Shown: piece by piece, positions 33,605 through 45,400 of the stretch | How positions within the stretch are numbered: the stretch's first letter is position 1 | Layout of the letters: the number at the start of each line of letters is the position of its first letter | NCBI GenBank assembly: GCA_947359465.1 | Contig: OX375872.1 | Location: 125,562,337-125,626,336 of the forward strand | Length of the DNA stretch: 64,000 nt | Direction: 5' to 3' | From: Metellina segmentata | Lineage: Eukaryota > Arthropoda > Arachnida > Araneae > Tetragnathidae | The notes under the pieces: generated by a model | Told to the model about the DNA's origin: nothing | The model's input: only the letters and a program-made list of their open reading frames with translations | Database searches by the model: none | Position numbers and translations under genes: made by a program

Positions 33605-34255
33605 TAGCTAAAATGACGCACTGCGCGTCGTGTACGAAGGAGGCTGGTGCATGTTAAATCTGTCGTGGCCTCAAATGTCCTCACGGGCGTGGTGTGGAAG
33701 TTTGTAGCGCGAGGCTCCAGATTAGGTGTGGCGTAGTCATCTGAACGTGGTTCACAATTACGTGGTGTTGTCCTCGAATCTTTCTTTTCGGTTTTGGTCC
33801 CTGACCGTCACCAATAGACCGCTGTGTTTTTCCAGTGCGACGTTAATTAGGGCCGCGGTAGACCAGTGGGATGTGTAACGGAGTAGCAACCGAAGGGTTG
33901 CGAGTTCGAATCCAACCAAAGACCGTAGTGCACAAAGGGGTCTAGTGCACCTTAAATCTGTCGAGGTCTCAAATGTCCTCACTTTGGCGTGGAGTAAAAG
34001 TTTGGAGAGTGGGGTGCCAGCTCAGGTGTTGCTTCGTCATCTGACCGTGGTTCAAAATTACGAGGTGTTGTCCTCGAATCTTTCCTTTAAGGGACTGATT
34101 CCGGACCGTCGTCAATAGCCCGTTGTGTTGCTCTAGTACGACGTTAACTCAAATTACCATTACAATTACCCAAACCGTCGCCAACAGCCCGTTGTGTTGC
34201 TCCAGTGCGACGATAATTAAATACCTACCTGCCTACCTGCGACGTTAATTACGTA
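33605..34255 (+). repeat. S2 SINE copies in tandem
   Basis: 33605-33850 is a headless copy, 33848-34160 a nearly full copy (head GGGCCGCGGTAGACCAGTGG, B box GAGTTCGAATCC, body GAGTGGGGTGCCAGCTCAGG, tail CGACGTTAACTCAAATTACC), and 34165-34225 another tail. The same orientation and direct abutment suggest insertion of one copy into the tail of another. Confidence 0.85.
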
Positions 34256-34259
34256 ACCG

Positions 34260-34900
34260 GGATACCGCTGCCCGCCTCTGTAGGAGAAATGGAGAACGTC
34301 CTTGTAACTTAAATTTAATTTCCATTGCTTTCTCTCGGCAACATGAAAGGCAGACGTCTAAAAATAAATGTAATTGCATGTAATGCGATAAAGTTGCACT
34401 GATATCCACTACGCCGACTGAATTTCGGAGAAATCCACCTCGCATCGGTATTCTTAAGCAAAATCCACACATATCATTACCTGGGATTCGTCGGGTGAAG
34501 AAGATTATAGATGAGGGTTAGATCCGCCCCTAAGCCGAGGAAAGATTGGTTTGCTTTTAATGATACCAGAAGGAGTTAAAGGTGTCCCACGGGGAAGTTG
34601 AATCGAAATCCTTTCCACAACAGTGATTCCTTTTAGAAAAAAGCTAATATGGGGTACGGGATCTGGAAATAAAAGTTAAAAGACTTCCGCAGTATTCCAC
34701 ACTAGGGGATCGAAAGCAAAATCACACCATGTCATTAGTGTGTCTTACCGGCGGTGAAACGTTTGCAGCAAGCGATTGGAGCAAATAACAGAGAATGATT
34801 TTCAAGGGCATTCTTTTTATCAAGCTACTTTTTTTTTTTTCTGATTGTTTGTCTTGGATTTTTCTACGAAAGATGACAGTGATTTATGCCTCGACATAGT
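34260..34900. other. Unassigned
   Basis: No gene or repeat recognised. A T-run lies at about 34828. Confidence 0.4.
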
Positions 34901-34904
34901 CTTT

Positions 34905-35445
34905 GGAGGATGGCGTGTACGCACGGGCTGTTGCACATTAAGTCTGTCGCTGGCTCAAATATCCTCACGCTGAGGTGTCTGGTAGTTTGGAGAGTGGGGT
35001 GTCAGCTCAGTTGTTGTTCTCGTCGCCTGAATGTGGTTCAGAATTACATGGCGTCGTCATCGCGTTTTTTTCTTTTGAATCAATACTGGATAGGATTTTG
35101 AATCGATCCTCGCCGATAGCCCGTTGTGAAGGGCATGCTTTATTAAGCAGTTAATTGCTTTCAGTTTTCTGATTGTTTGTCTGGGACTTTCAACTATAAA
35201 TGCCGATTATATAGCCCAACATAGTCTATGACTTTTGATGTAATAATTTTGTCCACCTAGATAGCTAAAATTACACACTATGGGTCGTGTATAATGGGGG
35301 CTGGTGCAGGTTAAATGTCGTGAGCTCAAATTATCTTCACGTTGGCGTGGTGGGGAGGTTTGGAGAGCGGGGTACCGGTTCAGGTGTGGCGTAGTCATTT
35401 GACAGTGGTTCAAAATTACGTGGTATTGTCCTCGGATTTTAAAAT
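34905..35445 (+). repeat. Two SINE fragments
   Basis: 34905-35135 and 35260-35440 both hold the SINE middle (GTTTGGAGAG.GGGGT.CC.G.TCAG) and parts of the tail, without clear heads. Confidence 0.7.
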
Positions 35446-35584
35446 TTTGTATTTTAAATGGAAATATTTGTGAGACAAAAAGTAACAGATTTCTTATATT
35501 TTTTATGTATAACATATTGCCTCGTGTATTGACAAACAAAACTTAAAAAAACACACTTATAAAGTTTTGTAAAAAAAAGAGGAA

Positions 35585-35840
35585 TAAAAATCATTTCAAG
35601 AGACAATAAAACTGTTTCACACAAAACGAAATTTGTTCACCTATCGATTTAATGTATAGGGTATGTTGATATTTACAGAATGATTGCGCAGGCTAGATGT
35701 AAGAATTAATGATATCAAAAGAGAGAGAGAGAGAAATACAATACAGTGATATAGTAAAACAAGAAAGAAAAAGATTTCCAGAAACAAAATGGAGCTAAAA
35801 CTGTTTCACACGAAAAGAAATTTATTGAGCTATATTAATT
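35585..35840. repeat. Isolated fragments of the 61-64 kb satellite
   Basis: AATAAAACTGTTTCACACAA at 35607, GATATAGTAAAACA at about 35748 and CTGTTTCACACGAAAAGAAA at about 35801 match the 187-bp satellite and its flank at 61.5-64 kb (GATATAATAAAACAGGAAGAG, CAGTTTCAGACAAAAGAAAC). Confidence 0.55.
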
Positions 35841-35979
35841 TATATCACCCTCCAAAAGTTGCACGCGATGCAAAAATTGTGAGTTTTGAAGTGCGTGCTT
35901 CAATTGCATTGAGTGAAACTCACTGTAGTTGTATAAGGGAATATGGATACGCTAGTATTATATGGATTGCTTAAAGTTA

Positions 35980-36195
35980 CAGTGGTGTAAGTCACTTTTT
36001 CAAAAAGAGACTTAGACACAGAAACCAGATATAATATAACCAAATTTAGCTAAATATAATTAAACACAGAAACCAGATCTAGATAAGTCAATCTGTTAAC
36101 GGAAGACGTGAAGTAAGTCAGATCTTTTTTCAACGGCTAATTGATGGCAGTGGAAGTTCTGTCTTTTTTTTCCGAGAAAGTGATTTACACCACTA
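35980..36195. mobile_element. Tc1/mariner-type MITE
   Basis: Left end CAGTGGTGTAAGTCACTTTTTC and right end GAAAGTGATTTACACCACT are inverted with one or two mismatches, flanked by TA on each side. About 215 bp, no ORF. An internal duplication ACACAGAAACCAGAT occurs twice. Confidence 0.75.
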
Positions 36196-36366
36196 TAACT
36201 TTAACCCGTCCATATGAATATTGACTCTTCCGAAATATGCATATCATGCATTAGTTGGAGACGACCGCTCTCTGAAGAGTAGATGCGTTTGTTTGAATGA
36301 TGACAGACATGACAGACGTTTTTTAAAAGGAAATTTTGGTTATTAGAGGATTCGATAAGGTCAATT

Positions 36367-36690
36367 ATGGTTCCAAGACGACTTGATGATCCTCAACGCC
36401 GGCGTGATGTGGGGCGGCTTGAAGCACTACAGTCCAATAAAGACGTCTCTATTTTCTTTGGTGTTGACCACTGTGTGATTTCTCGTCTAATGAAACAATT
36501 TCACACCAGTGGGTCAGTTGTCCGGAGACCTGCTCCAGGTCTTCCAAGGGTTCCCACACCCTCTGATGATAAGTATTAGCAAAGTGCAATTGACGAGCGA
36601 CCACCGCAATTCCAAGAGCAATAGCTACTTCAACTGGAAGGTCAATACCTGCCACTACCATAGTCGCAACTAGGGTTGTTGAACTAACCC
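36367..36690 (+). pseudogene. Tc1-like transposase N-terminal fragment
   Basis: MVPRRLDDPQRRRDVGRLEA opens the frame, followed by the first helix-turn-helix (SNKDVSIFFGVDHCVISRLM), the GRPR-like hinge (here PAPGLPRVPTPSDD) and a stop after DDKY. In another frame the second HTH start continues (RATTAIPRAIATSTGRSIPA) with a further stop. The DDE catalytic domain is absent. It belongs to a different subfamily from the copy at 1817-2455, with a distinct N-terminus. Confidence 0.85.
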
Positions 36691-36699
36691 AGTAAATAA

Positions 36700-37255
36700 C
36701 CCCAGTAAAAAGGGGAAGATTAAATTAGTTAAATTAATACAATTTATATAGATTAATTAGTAGTAATTATTTTTATTACTATGCTCAGTTTCTATTAATC
36801 ATTAATAATTAATTGATAAAATTAATTACTCATCATTAATTAACACTTGATTTTTTAAAATCAGAAATCAGAATTTTATTTATACAATATTTAACAGATG
36901 ACTTTATGGTGAATTTTAGAACTTACAGTACATTTAAACTAGAAATTAAAAAATCGATTTTTTCGTAAACGTTCCGATTTTTTTCTGAATTTCTTAGATT
37001 TAAGCTTGAAGCACATGGGTAAAAATTCTCTCGATTCTGACCCGGCCACCTATGAGTGCTCATAATTAAAAAAAAATGTTTTTTACTATATTCTTGTGAA
37101 TAACTACATGCAACTATAATATTAATGATGAGATTAAGACATGAAATCATTCATCAGTGTTGGTAGAAACTTAAATAGAGATATCACTGTTGTAACGCCA
37201 ACAAGAAGAAAAATAACTTATACTTTTCACAGTAATATTTCTATGGATTTTTTTT
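36700..37255. other. Unassigned, very AT-rich
   Basis: No gene. TTAATTAAT-type words are dense at 36720-36850. Confidence 0.45.
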
Positions 37256-37947
37256 AGTAAAAAAGTCAGCTCCCGAAAGTATTTTTTAAATTCTAACATA
37301 ACTGGTATAAAATATGTCTTACCTTTAAACTGCAATAATGCTTTCGCAATGTTATTTTTAACACTCAAACATTTGCTAAAGCAAAAGTACAGAAGATGTG
37401 CTGCGGACTCCTGTTTATAACAAAATGAATCAAGAATTCTTGAGACGACACAAGAAAATAAATAGCCAAGGAATACCCTACTCTGCTTTTCTAACACTTT
37501 TAATAAAGCTGAATGATCGCAGAACTAAATGGCTTGTCTGCTTGCACTGTAATCAATCAAGTCGCTTTAAAGAGCCCCTTAATGAATTTAGACTTCTAAT
37601 AATATGTAGGCTGTTAAGAAACTGTGACTATAAAGTGAAACTAGAACTTAGTGAGAAATAAATAAATATATATCAGAAAGTAAATGAACTACGAAAGATT
37701 TCCCTATTCAATACCCAGTGTAAGTATCCAGAATTCGTTTGCTCGGATCCATGTAGTACTCAGAGGAATAGGCGTGACTAGGGTTGATGAATGAGGGTTA
37801 GATCAGTTCCAAGAAATATCGACTGTACAGCAATAAAAAGGTGAAGCATCTGGAAAACTCTCAGGGAAATGTTTGTAATTTTATGTTAAAAATCACACAT
37901 GATATATTAATAATTTTTTTCGTAGTACATTGATAAAATTATTAAAG
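37256..37947 (+). repeat. 680-bp repeat, copy 2
   Basis: Collinear with 9024-9700. Here it is followed directly by the hairpin-rich Helitron-type repeat, whereas copy 1 is preceded by it, so both may be parts of one larger element family. Confidence 0.8.
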
Positions 37948-37954
37948 AAAACTC

Positions 37955-38395
37955 GTTTAATCAAATGGGAACTCGTAACCTATGGGATAACAGCCATCAT
38001 GGAGTCCGTGGTGTTGGTTTTCTTCGCAAACCAAATGGAAATTCGTTGGCCTATTGGATTGAATTCCTTGCGAATTCCAATTTGGTTTGTTTCGCAAACC
38101 AACTCCACCGGCAACGCCGTGATAGCCTCGTCATTGTCAAATGCAGCGAAATTCTATAACAGCCATCATGGCATTGCCAGTGGTGTTGGTTTGCTTCGCC
38201 AAATGGGAATTGGAAGCAAACCAAATGGGAATTCGTTCTGAATTCATTCCAATAGGTTACGAATTACCATTTGGTTTGCTTAACAAACCAAATTATGAAC
38301 TGTGGTTTGCGTTCGCAAACCAATATCATGGGCAACGCCATGATGGCTTCGTCATTGTCAAATTCTTGAGAAAATATAAATATTTAATTGAAAAT
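37955..38395. repeat. Hairpin-rich Helitron-type repeat
   Basis: Multiple GGTTTG...CAAACC stems: about 38012-38034 (GGTTTTCTTCGCAAACC), 38083-38100, 38270-38290 (GGTTTGCTTAACAAACC) and 38303-38322 (GGTTTGCGTTCGCAAACC), and phrases GCAACGCC(A/G)TGATGGC and TAGCCTCGTCATTGTCAAAT. Overlapping ORFs (38 kb) derive from the repeat. Confidence 0.6.
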
Positions 38396-38906
38396 TATTT
38401 ATTAAAAGAAAATTAAATGCAAGGTATCGATCTGTTGTAAAATTTACCGCAGATTTCAAATGAGTTGAAATTGTCAATCTATCTCTAACGATCCAGATTT
38501 TACAAAAAAGAACTAAACAATACCAGTCAAAATGTTTTTTATTTGTTTTGCTGAACGCAGAAAATGAAATCTGTGATATCTGTTATGTCTAATCAAACGA
38601 AGGTTATTCTGTGCAGCGGCGTTCGTATTGGAAAAAAAATAAGAATTTTAATTTAAAAATTATTTATTAAAAGAAAATTAAATGCAAGGTATCGAACTGG
38701 TGTAAAATGTTCCGCAGATTTCATTTCGTTGAAATTTTCAATCTCTCTTTAACGATCCCGATTTTACAAAAACGAACTAAACAATGCCAGTCAAAATGGT
38801 TTTTATATCTTTTGCTGAAGGCAGGAGATGAAATCTGTGATTTCTGGAATTTCGAATCAAACGAAGGTCATTCTGTGCAGCGGCGTTCGTATTGGAAAAA
38901 AAAATA
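38384..38906 (+). repeat. Tandem duplication, 262-bp unit, with R1 arm
   Basis: 38384-38645 and 38646-38906 are two direct copies, each running from AAAATTATTTATTAAAAG through an R1 arm (CCGCAGATTTCA) to GCAGCGGCGTTCGTATTGG and a poly-A-like run. Copies differ at scattered sites. Confidence 0.8.
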
Positions 38907-39003
38907 AAATTTTAATCGCCTCCTTTGACTAGCTCACTTTTTAGATTTAGGGAAACGATTAAAAGAAAGAAGGGCCAGTTTAAATTTAAATAAAAAGGTT
39001 TAT

Positions 39004-39368
39004 TTACATAAGTAAGGGCCGACCAACCGGTATAGTGGTTAAGGTGTTAACCTTTAGATCGGAAGGTTCCTGGTTCGAATCCGGGTCCGGGCATGGATGT
39101 TTGTAAACGTATGGTGTAGAGGCGGCAGGTGCACCTTAAATCTGTCGTGGCCGAAAGTCCTCACGTTGGGTTGGCGTGGAAGTTTGGAGAGTGGGGTGCC
39201 AGCTCAGGTGTTGCTTCGTCATCTGACCGTGGTTCAAAATTACGAGGTGTTGTCCTCGAATCTTTCCCTTAAGGGACTGATTCCGGACCGTCGTCAATAG
39301 CCCGTTGTGTTGCTCTAGTACGACGTTAACTAAAATTACCATTACTAATTACTATTACATAAGTAAGG
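39004..39368 (+). mobile_element. S1 SINE with 14-bp TSD, best-preserved copy
   Basis: SINE 39018-39354. The tRNA-like head (GCCGACCAACCGGTATAGTG) has an A box and a perfect B box GGTTCGAATCC at 39072-39082, the internal RNA polymerase III promoter. The body contains GTGGGGTGCCAGCTCAGGTG and the tail ends in CATTACTAATTACTA. TSD TTACATAAGTAAGG at 39004-39017 and 39355-39368. The tRNA of origin was not determined. Confidence 0.93.
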
Positions 39369-39487
39369 AAAATTAAGTAAAGTTACTGTTCAATGATTGG
39401 CTGTCCTCGAACATATATTTAACATGTTTTTGTTCCCAGAGGGCACTTTATGTAAATTAAGCTTAACAAGCTATACCTATAAATTCA

Positions 39488-39604
39488 AGTTCAGTTGTAG
39501 CAATCGAAGAAGAAAAGCTGAAATAAACACGCTTTGGTATCTTTATCAATACCTGTTTACTCGATTCATTTCCCACAGCCGAATACTTGACATCAGCGTC
39601 AACA
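39488..39604 (+). repeat. BEL/Pao 5' LTR, 3' portion
   Basis: Matches 49540-49653 with few differences, both containing CTGAAATAAACACGCTTTGG (polyadenylation signal AATAAA) and ending GCGTCAACA. The primer-binding-site candidate TGGAGGCACCGACGAGA follows at 39610. The LTR's 5' part upstream of 39488 has no match in the other copy, so the LTR start is not defined. Confidence 0.75.
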
Positions 39605-39673
39605 TATTTTGGAGGCACCGACGAGATTGGTGATTTTACCAGGTGCTGTATAAAACCTTTCTTTCTTGAAATA

Positions 39674-40940
39674 ATGGATGAAGCTACTTTACTGAAACAA
39701 CGTGGCAGAGCTAAAGCTTCGATGACTCGTCAAAAACTTTCTAGATTCTAACGATCAAATTACTGCAACTGAACTAAATATTCGATTAGATAATTTGGAA
39801 ACTGTTTGGCGAGATTTCAATAATTACGACTGTCAACTTTCCGAAGACCGTTCGGAAATTGAAGCTGTCGAAGAAACCTACTTCCACTTGAAATCTAAAA
39901 TTTTAGGTTATGCTGCAAGCATTACTTCAAATCAACTCTGCGAATCGCAAGTTCAAAATACGTCGATAAACGTTTCGGATCAACAAAATTCTGTTGCTCA
40001 ACAGATATCGTGTCAGTCTGAGTTTAAATTACCTCGCTTAGCTATCCAAGCTTTCACTGGAAATTATAACGATTGGATTTCATTCAAAGATTTATTTTGT
40101 GCAACTGTGCACAATAATGAAAGCTTAAGTCCAATACAAAAGTTCCAATATTTGAAAGGCTTATTGTCCGGATCTCCAGCAGCTTTGATAAAACATATTC
40201 CTTTTGCGGATGCAAGTTACGAACAGGCTTGGAGCAAACTAGTTGCTTGTATGACAACAAACGGCAAATAGTCACATCACTAATTACGTTTTTGCAATTA
40301 CCTAAAATGCAACAAACAAATGATAAAATTCTCCGCAACAATTCGGACACTGCTGATGAAGTAGTTCGTGGTTTGAAAGGATTAGGACCCGAAGCTTCAT
40401 CAAGGGATCCGTGGTTAATTCATTTACTTTTAGATAAATTTGATTTGGAAACAAAACGGCTTTTGGCTCAAACTAAAAGCAATGACCTATTTCCAACTAT
40501 TGATCAATTTATTGACTTTCTTAATTCACGCTGCTATGGTTTAGAAAGCTTTAATTTAAGTGCACCAAAAGAAAAGATCTTTAGACCGACCACTATGGTT
40601 ACATCAAAACTAACTTTAAAGCTATCAAATGTTCTAAATGTATGGGAAATCATTTTCTTTTCAAATGTTTTAAATTCAAAGAAATTGATGTAACCGCACG
40701 GAAGAATTTTGTCCAGAAGCGTTATTTGTGTTATAATTGTCTATCTGACCAACACGTATTGTGTGACTGTCCATCTGCCCATGTGTGTATCCGGTGCAAA
40801 CAAAGACTCCACTCTATGTTATGCGATTCAATCCAAGGAAACCTTTCTTAGATACCTACTCGTGCAACGGCAAGAAACTCGCCAAGCGAAATTAACCAAT
40901 ACGACAAATCGGACCCGAAAGAGTTAATTAGTGGTGTAAC
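39674..40940 (+). pseudogene. BEL/Pao gag-like protein, frameshifted
   Basis: The first ATG after the primer-binding site is at 39674 (MDEATLLKQRGRAKASMTRQ); a frameshift near 39747 and another near 40270 break the frame. The middle (about 40030-40265) has the BEL gag region known as DUF1759 (PRLAIQAFTGNYNDWISFKD, LLSGSPAALIKHIPF). Further on are the GLKGLGPEASSRDPW segment and, at about 40650-40830, zinc-knuckle cysteines: MGNHFLFKC, LCYNCLSDQHVLCDCP, CIRCKQRLHSMLC. Gag forms the particle and binds RNA. The remnant is about the usual length for BEL gag. Confidence 0.88.
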
Positions 40941-41715
40941 CCGCTCTCGGGGAAAGGTTGTATTATTACCAACCGCGATCGTCAAAATTAAAGATTTTTA
41001 CGGTGCATATCAAGAAGCTAGAATTTTACTAGATTCTTTTATTTCAGAAGAGTGTGTTAAAAGATTAGGGCTTAAACGAAGTCACGCAAATTTTAAGGTT
41101 TTGGGACTTTCGGCAATTAATGCAGGGAATACTCGAGGTCTTGTTCATGTTGAAATATCTTCATTTTATGATCAAGATGAAGTATTTTATATTGATGCTT
41201 ACATGTTGAATAAATTAACTGCATCTATCCCGTCATCTACTATAAATATTTCGGACTTAAAGCATTTAAAAACTTTACAACTGGCTGACTCTACTTTATC
41301 AATTTCTAATCATGTTGAGCTAATTTTAGGAGCAGATCATATTTTTTCACTATTTCTACCAGGACAAATCCTTTCACTAAATAAGAAAACATCACTTGCT
41401 CAGAATAGTAAGTTGGGTTGGATACTGTCTGGTAAAATTGAATCAATCGGCTATCCTTTAACTCCCTCGGTAAGTCTATCTATTCTTCATAGTTTAAAAG
41501 TAGATGAGGAATTAAAAAGATTTTGGGAAACTGACGAATTACCAATTACTTATAAATTACAGAATGAGGAAGAAGAGTTTTGCGAGAGACATTTTGCCGA
41601 AACTCATTCTGTTGACCCTTCAGGTAGATATGTCGCTGAATTACTGTTTTTTCACACCGAAATAGAGCTGGGAAATTCAAAGCCGACTGCTGTTTTGCGG
41701 CTATTAAGTATGTAA
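40940..41715 (+). pseudogene. BEL/Pao protease region, active site deleted
   Basis: Contains the BEL aspartic-protease family (DUF1758) pattern: VVLLPTAIVKIKD, then EARILLDSFISEECVKRLGL, then a long beta-rich segment and VELILGADHIFSLFLPGQI, LGWILSGKI. In the family LLDS is followed by GSQ plus about two residues; here they are missing (41032-41040 reads D-S-F), so about five residues including the catalytic D-(S/T)-G glycine are deleted in frame. The frame 41101-41715 is open for 204 codons and ends at a stop inside the linker to reverse transcriptase. Confidence 0.85.
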
Positions 41716-41776
41716 CGTAAATTCGAACACAATCGTGACTTAGAGATAAAATGCAAAGATTTTTTACAGGAATACA

Positions 41777-42439
41777 TTGATCTTGGACACGTCTTTATCC
41801 AATGACGATTCTAAATTAATTGAAGATACATCTAAATTCTACCTTCCTCATCATGGTATAATCAAACAGTCCAACAATAGTTTAAGAGTTGTATTCGATG
41901 GATCTTATAAGAGTATTAATTCTTATTCTTTAAACTCTTGTTTAGGAATCGGACCTAAATTGCAACGTGACTTATTCTCTATACTTTTGATCTTTAGATG
42001 TCATGAAATTTCAGTTACATCTGACATTGAGAAAAAGGACAGGCATATTTTAGTTTCGCCAAAGAATCTCACATTTCAACGCATCTTATGGCGGTTTAAT
42101 AAAAATGAGCCAATTGGCGAGTATAAGTTGAACACTGTAACTTATGGTCTTTCATCGTCTTCATTTATGGCAACTAGATGTCTACAACAGATATCCCAAG
42201 ACTGCAGTAAAATATCCTGATATATATCGTGTAATTCAAGAACAGTTTTACATGGATGATTTGTTAACTGGTAGTGATAGCCTAGACGAAGCCATCTCAA
42301 ACTGTAAGTTACTTTCTTCTCTATTAAATGAACATGGTTTCAACTTGAGAAAGTGGTCATCCAATTCTCGAGAACTTTTAAGAACTTTAAAATCTGAAGT
42401 TAATAAGTCGACTATTGAGATCCAGTCCTCTAAATGCTC
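41777..42439 (+). pseudogene. BEL/Pao reverse transcriptase, split by a LINE
   Basis: Motifs in order: FYLPHHGIIKQSNNSLRVVF, NSCLGIGPKLQRDLFSILL, the SDIEK first catalytic Asp (family: ADIEKMF), ELNTVTYGL-like KLNTVTYGLSSS, then after a frameshift near 42205 the YMDD box (42249-42260) followed by LLTGSDSLDEAI and HGFNLRKWSSN. The domain is interrupted at 42440 by a LINE and resumes at 45791. With the LINE and one TSD removed, the reading continues into the RNase H region. Confidence 0.9.
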
Positions 42440-45400
42440 TGATCACTGCCTCTGCCTTCTAAATGATGGCGATAATACTTACTTCCATCAACCTACTCAA
42501 ACCTTCCACTGCATTGATTTGGCAATATGCTCACCATCCATATTACTGTCTTGGCGCTTCAACGTAGGAAGTGATCTTTATAATAGCGACCACTTTCCTA
42601 TTATTCTAACTTACTCAAAAAATTATATAGATCCTTCCATCCTTCCAATGCACTATAAATATGATAAAGCAAACTGGCCTTTATTTTCATCCAAATCTAA
42701 TATATCTCAAGACATGGTAAATATTTTAAACATTGATCATGCAGTCGAAAATATAACAAAAACCCATTTTAATAGCAGCAGACTTGGGAATTGCTAAGTC
42801 GTCACCAAATATTCAAAAATATTGGAAGCCATGGTGGAATCGAGACTGTTCCATAGCAAACAAAAACAGAAAAAAGCTTGGAGCACATTTCATAGATATC
42901 CAACACAATATAATATGATTGCTTTTAAGAAAGCTGAAGCCCGAAAAATTCGACGCCACAGCCAAAGAAATTCTTGGCAATCGTACTTAAATAATATCCA
43001 CAGTCATGTCTCATCAAAATATATATGGAACAAAATAAAAAAACATATCGGGGTACTACAAACAGGCCCCACATATTGCAATATTAAAACATGATTCACA
43101 AATTATCTCTAATCTTGGAGACATTACCAACGTGTTGGGAAAGACATTTTCAGATGTCTCAAGTGAAAAGTCTTAGCCTCCCAACTTTATTACTTACAAA
43201 ATACGTGAAGAACAAAAGATAATTAACTTTAGATCCTTTAAACTGGAACATTATAATACCGATTTTAACATTGAAGAACTAAAAACTGCTTTACATAAAT
43301 CATTCATAATAACATGCTAAAACATCTCAATGAATCATCATTATCATTAATTTTGAAACTTTTTAACATAATATGGCACGACTATACATTTCCTACATCG
43401 TGGCGTAAGGCTATTACTATACCTATTGCAAAACCAGGTAAAGATCCTCAAAATCCCAATAATTATAGACCAATAGCCCTTACCAGCTGTCTATGCAAAA
43501 TAATGGAACGTATGATCAATGCACGTCTTGTATACTACTTGCAAACGAACCAATTCTTCTCACCTTTCCAAAGTGGATTTCGTCACGGAAGAAACACCAT
43601 AGATAACTTGATTCTAATGGAAACCTCCATTCGTGAAGCTTTCGTCAAAAACCACCATCTTGTATCAATCTTTTTTGACATGGAAAAAGCTTATGATCGA
43701 ACGTAGAGATATGGTATTCTTCGGAACCGATTTGATATTGGTCTTCGGGGAAATCTACAAATTTTCATCCAAAACTTTCTGCAATCCCGGTTATAAAGTG
43801 TTCGAATGAAGAACACACTATCGGATGAATTTTCACAAGAAGAAGGCGTACCTCAAGGAAGTGTGCTGAGCGTTGTTTTGTTCATTATAAAAATTAACGA
43901 AATTTTAAAGCAACTGCCTCCCAGTGTTCATGGAAGTCTTTTTGTCGATGACTTCCAAATCTCTTGCTCATCATCGAACATGATGATGATTGAAAGGCAG
44001 CTCCAAATAGCAGTTAAAAAAATCACTACTTGGGCAAACAAAAATGGCTTTGTTTTCTCTACTCAAAAAACCACTTGCGTACATTTTTGCAGAAAAAGAG
44101 GGGTATTCATCATGATCCTGAAATACGCCTCAACGGATCAATCATCCCTACAAATACAGAAGTTAATTTTTGGGAATAATTCTTGATGCAAAGTTAACAT
44201 TTCGACCACATGTGAGACACTTAAAACAGAAATGTAACAAAACTCTGAATAATTTAAAAGTATTATCAACAACATCTTGGGGAGCTGATTCTATCTCTAT
44301 GCTGAGAATCTACAGAGCCTTGATACCCTCCAAATTAGATTATGGATGTGTTGTTTACGGTTCTGCAGCCAAGTCAGTTCTCAGAACTTTAGATACTATA
44401 CATCATCAAAGTATCCGTATATCTATTGGCGCTTACCGCACTTCCCCTATCCAGAGTCTATATATATCATATCCGGAGAACCTTGTCTAAAACTTGTAGG
44501 TGAGAGACTTGCTCTCGGATATTATTTTAAAATTAAAACTAATCCAGCTCACCCATTATTTAGCAGCATTACTAACCCAAAATTTGGAAGTCATTTTTCA
44601 TTGCAACCCCGTCATTCAAACCTTTATTTGGTTTTAGAGTTAGAAATATAATGCATTCTTTAAAAATTGACAATCGAGATGTACATACTAAACAAAACGC
44701 ACCTCCATCATGGAGTAATGGAAGTTTTAATATTATTAGAGATTTTATGATATTGACCTAATCATCAACTCCAGACTATTTTTACTTGCAATTACTTTAC
44801 TCTCACAGAGAACATTTTTCATCTTTAAAACCAGTATTTACTGATAGATCAAAGAGTATGACACACGTTGGTTCTGCAGCAGTATTTGAAAGAACAACTG
44901 TTGCCCAGAAATTACATCATTGCAGCTCAGTCTTTACATCAGAAATATACGACTTGTTTTCAGCTCTGGAAAACATATCTAAACATCCTTACAAAAAATG
45001 GATGGTATACTCCGATTCAAAAAGCAGCATTGAAGCCCTTGCAAATACTTCAATAAAAAGTCATTCGTTAGTACTCAAAACAATAAATCTATTTCTAAAT
45101 TTAAAATCTCAAAATTTCAAAATCATGCTATGTTGGATACCTGGACATGTAGGTATTCCCGGAAATGAGAGAGCAGACATTGCAGCAAAGACAACAACAA
45201 TACAAAACTACTTACCACTTCCTATTGAAGACGTTGAAATGTTTTTAAAGACAAAAAATAAAATCAAACTGGCAAGATTCTTGGGATAAGGAAGTTCAGA
45301 ATAAACTCCACTCTATACAACCAACTGTCACAGGACTCGCTAATACAAATTTAAATAGAAAAAATGAAGTACAACTGACAAGACTTCGCATTGGCCATAC

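Noticed and set aside
37171..37661. ORFs on both strands of the 680-bp repeat as genes
   Set aside because: The equivalent frames are broken in the copy at 9.1 kb and no domain is visible.
39018..39090. Genuine tRNA gene at the SINE head
   Set aside because: The tRNA-like part continues into the conserved SINE body, has a TSD, and recurs in five copies; it is a SINE promoter.
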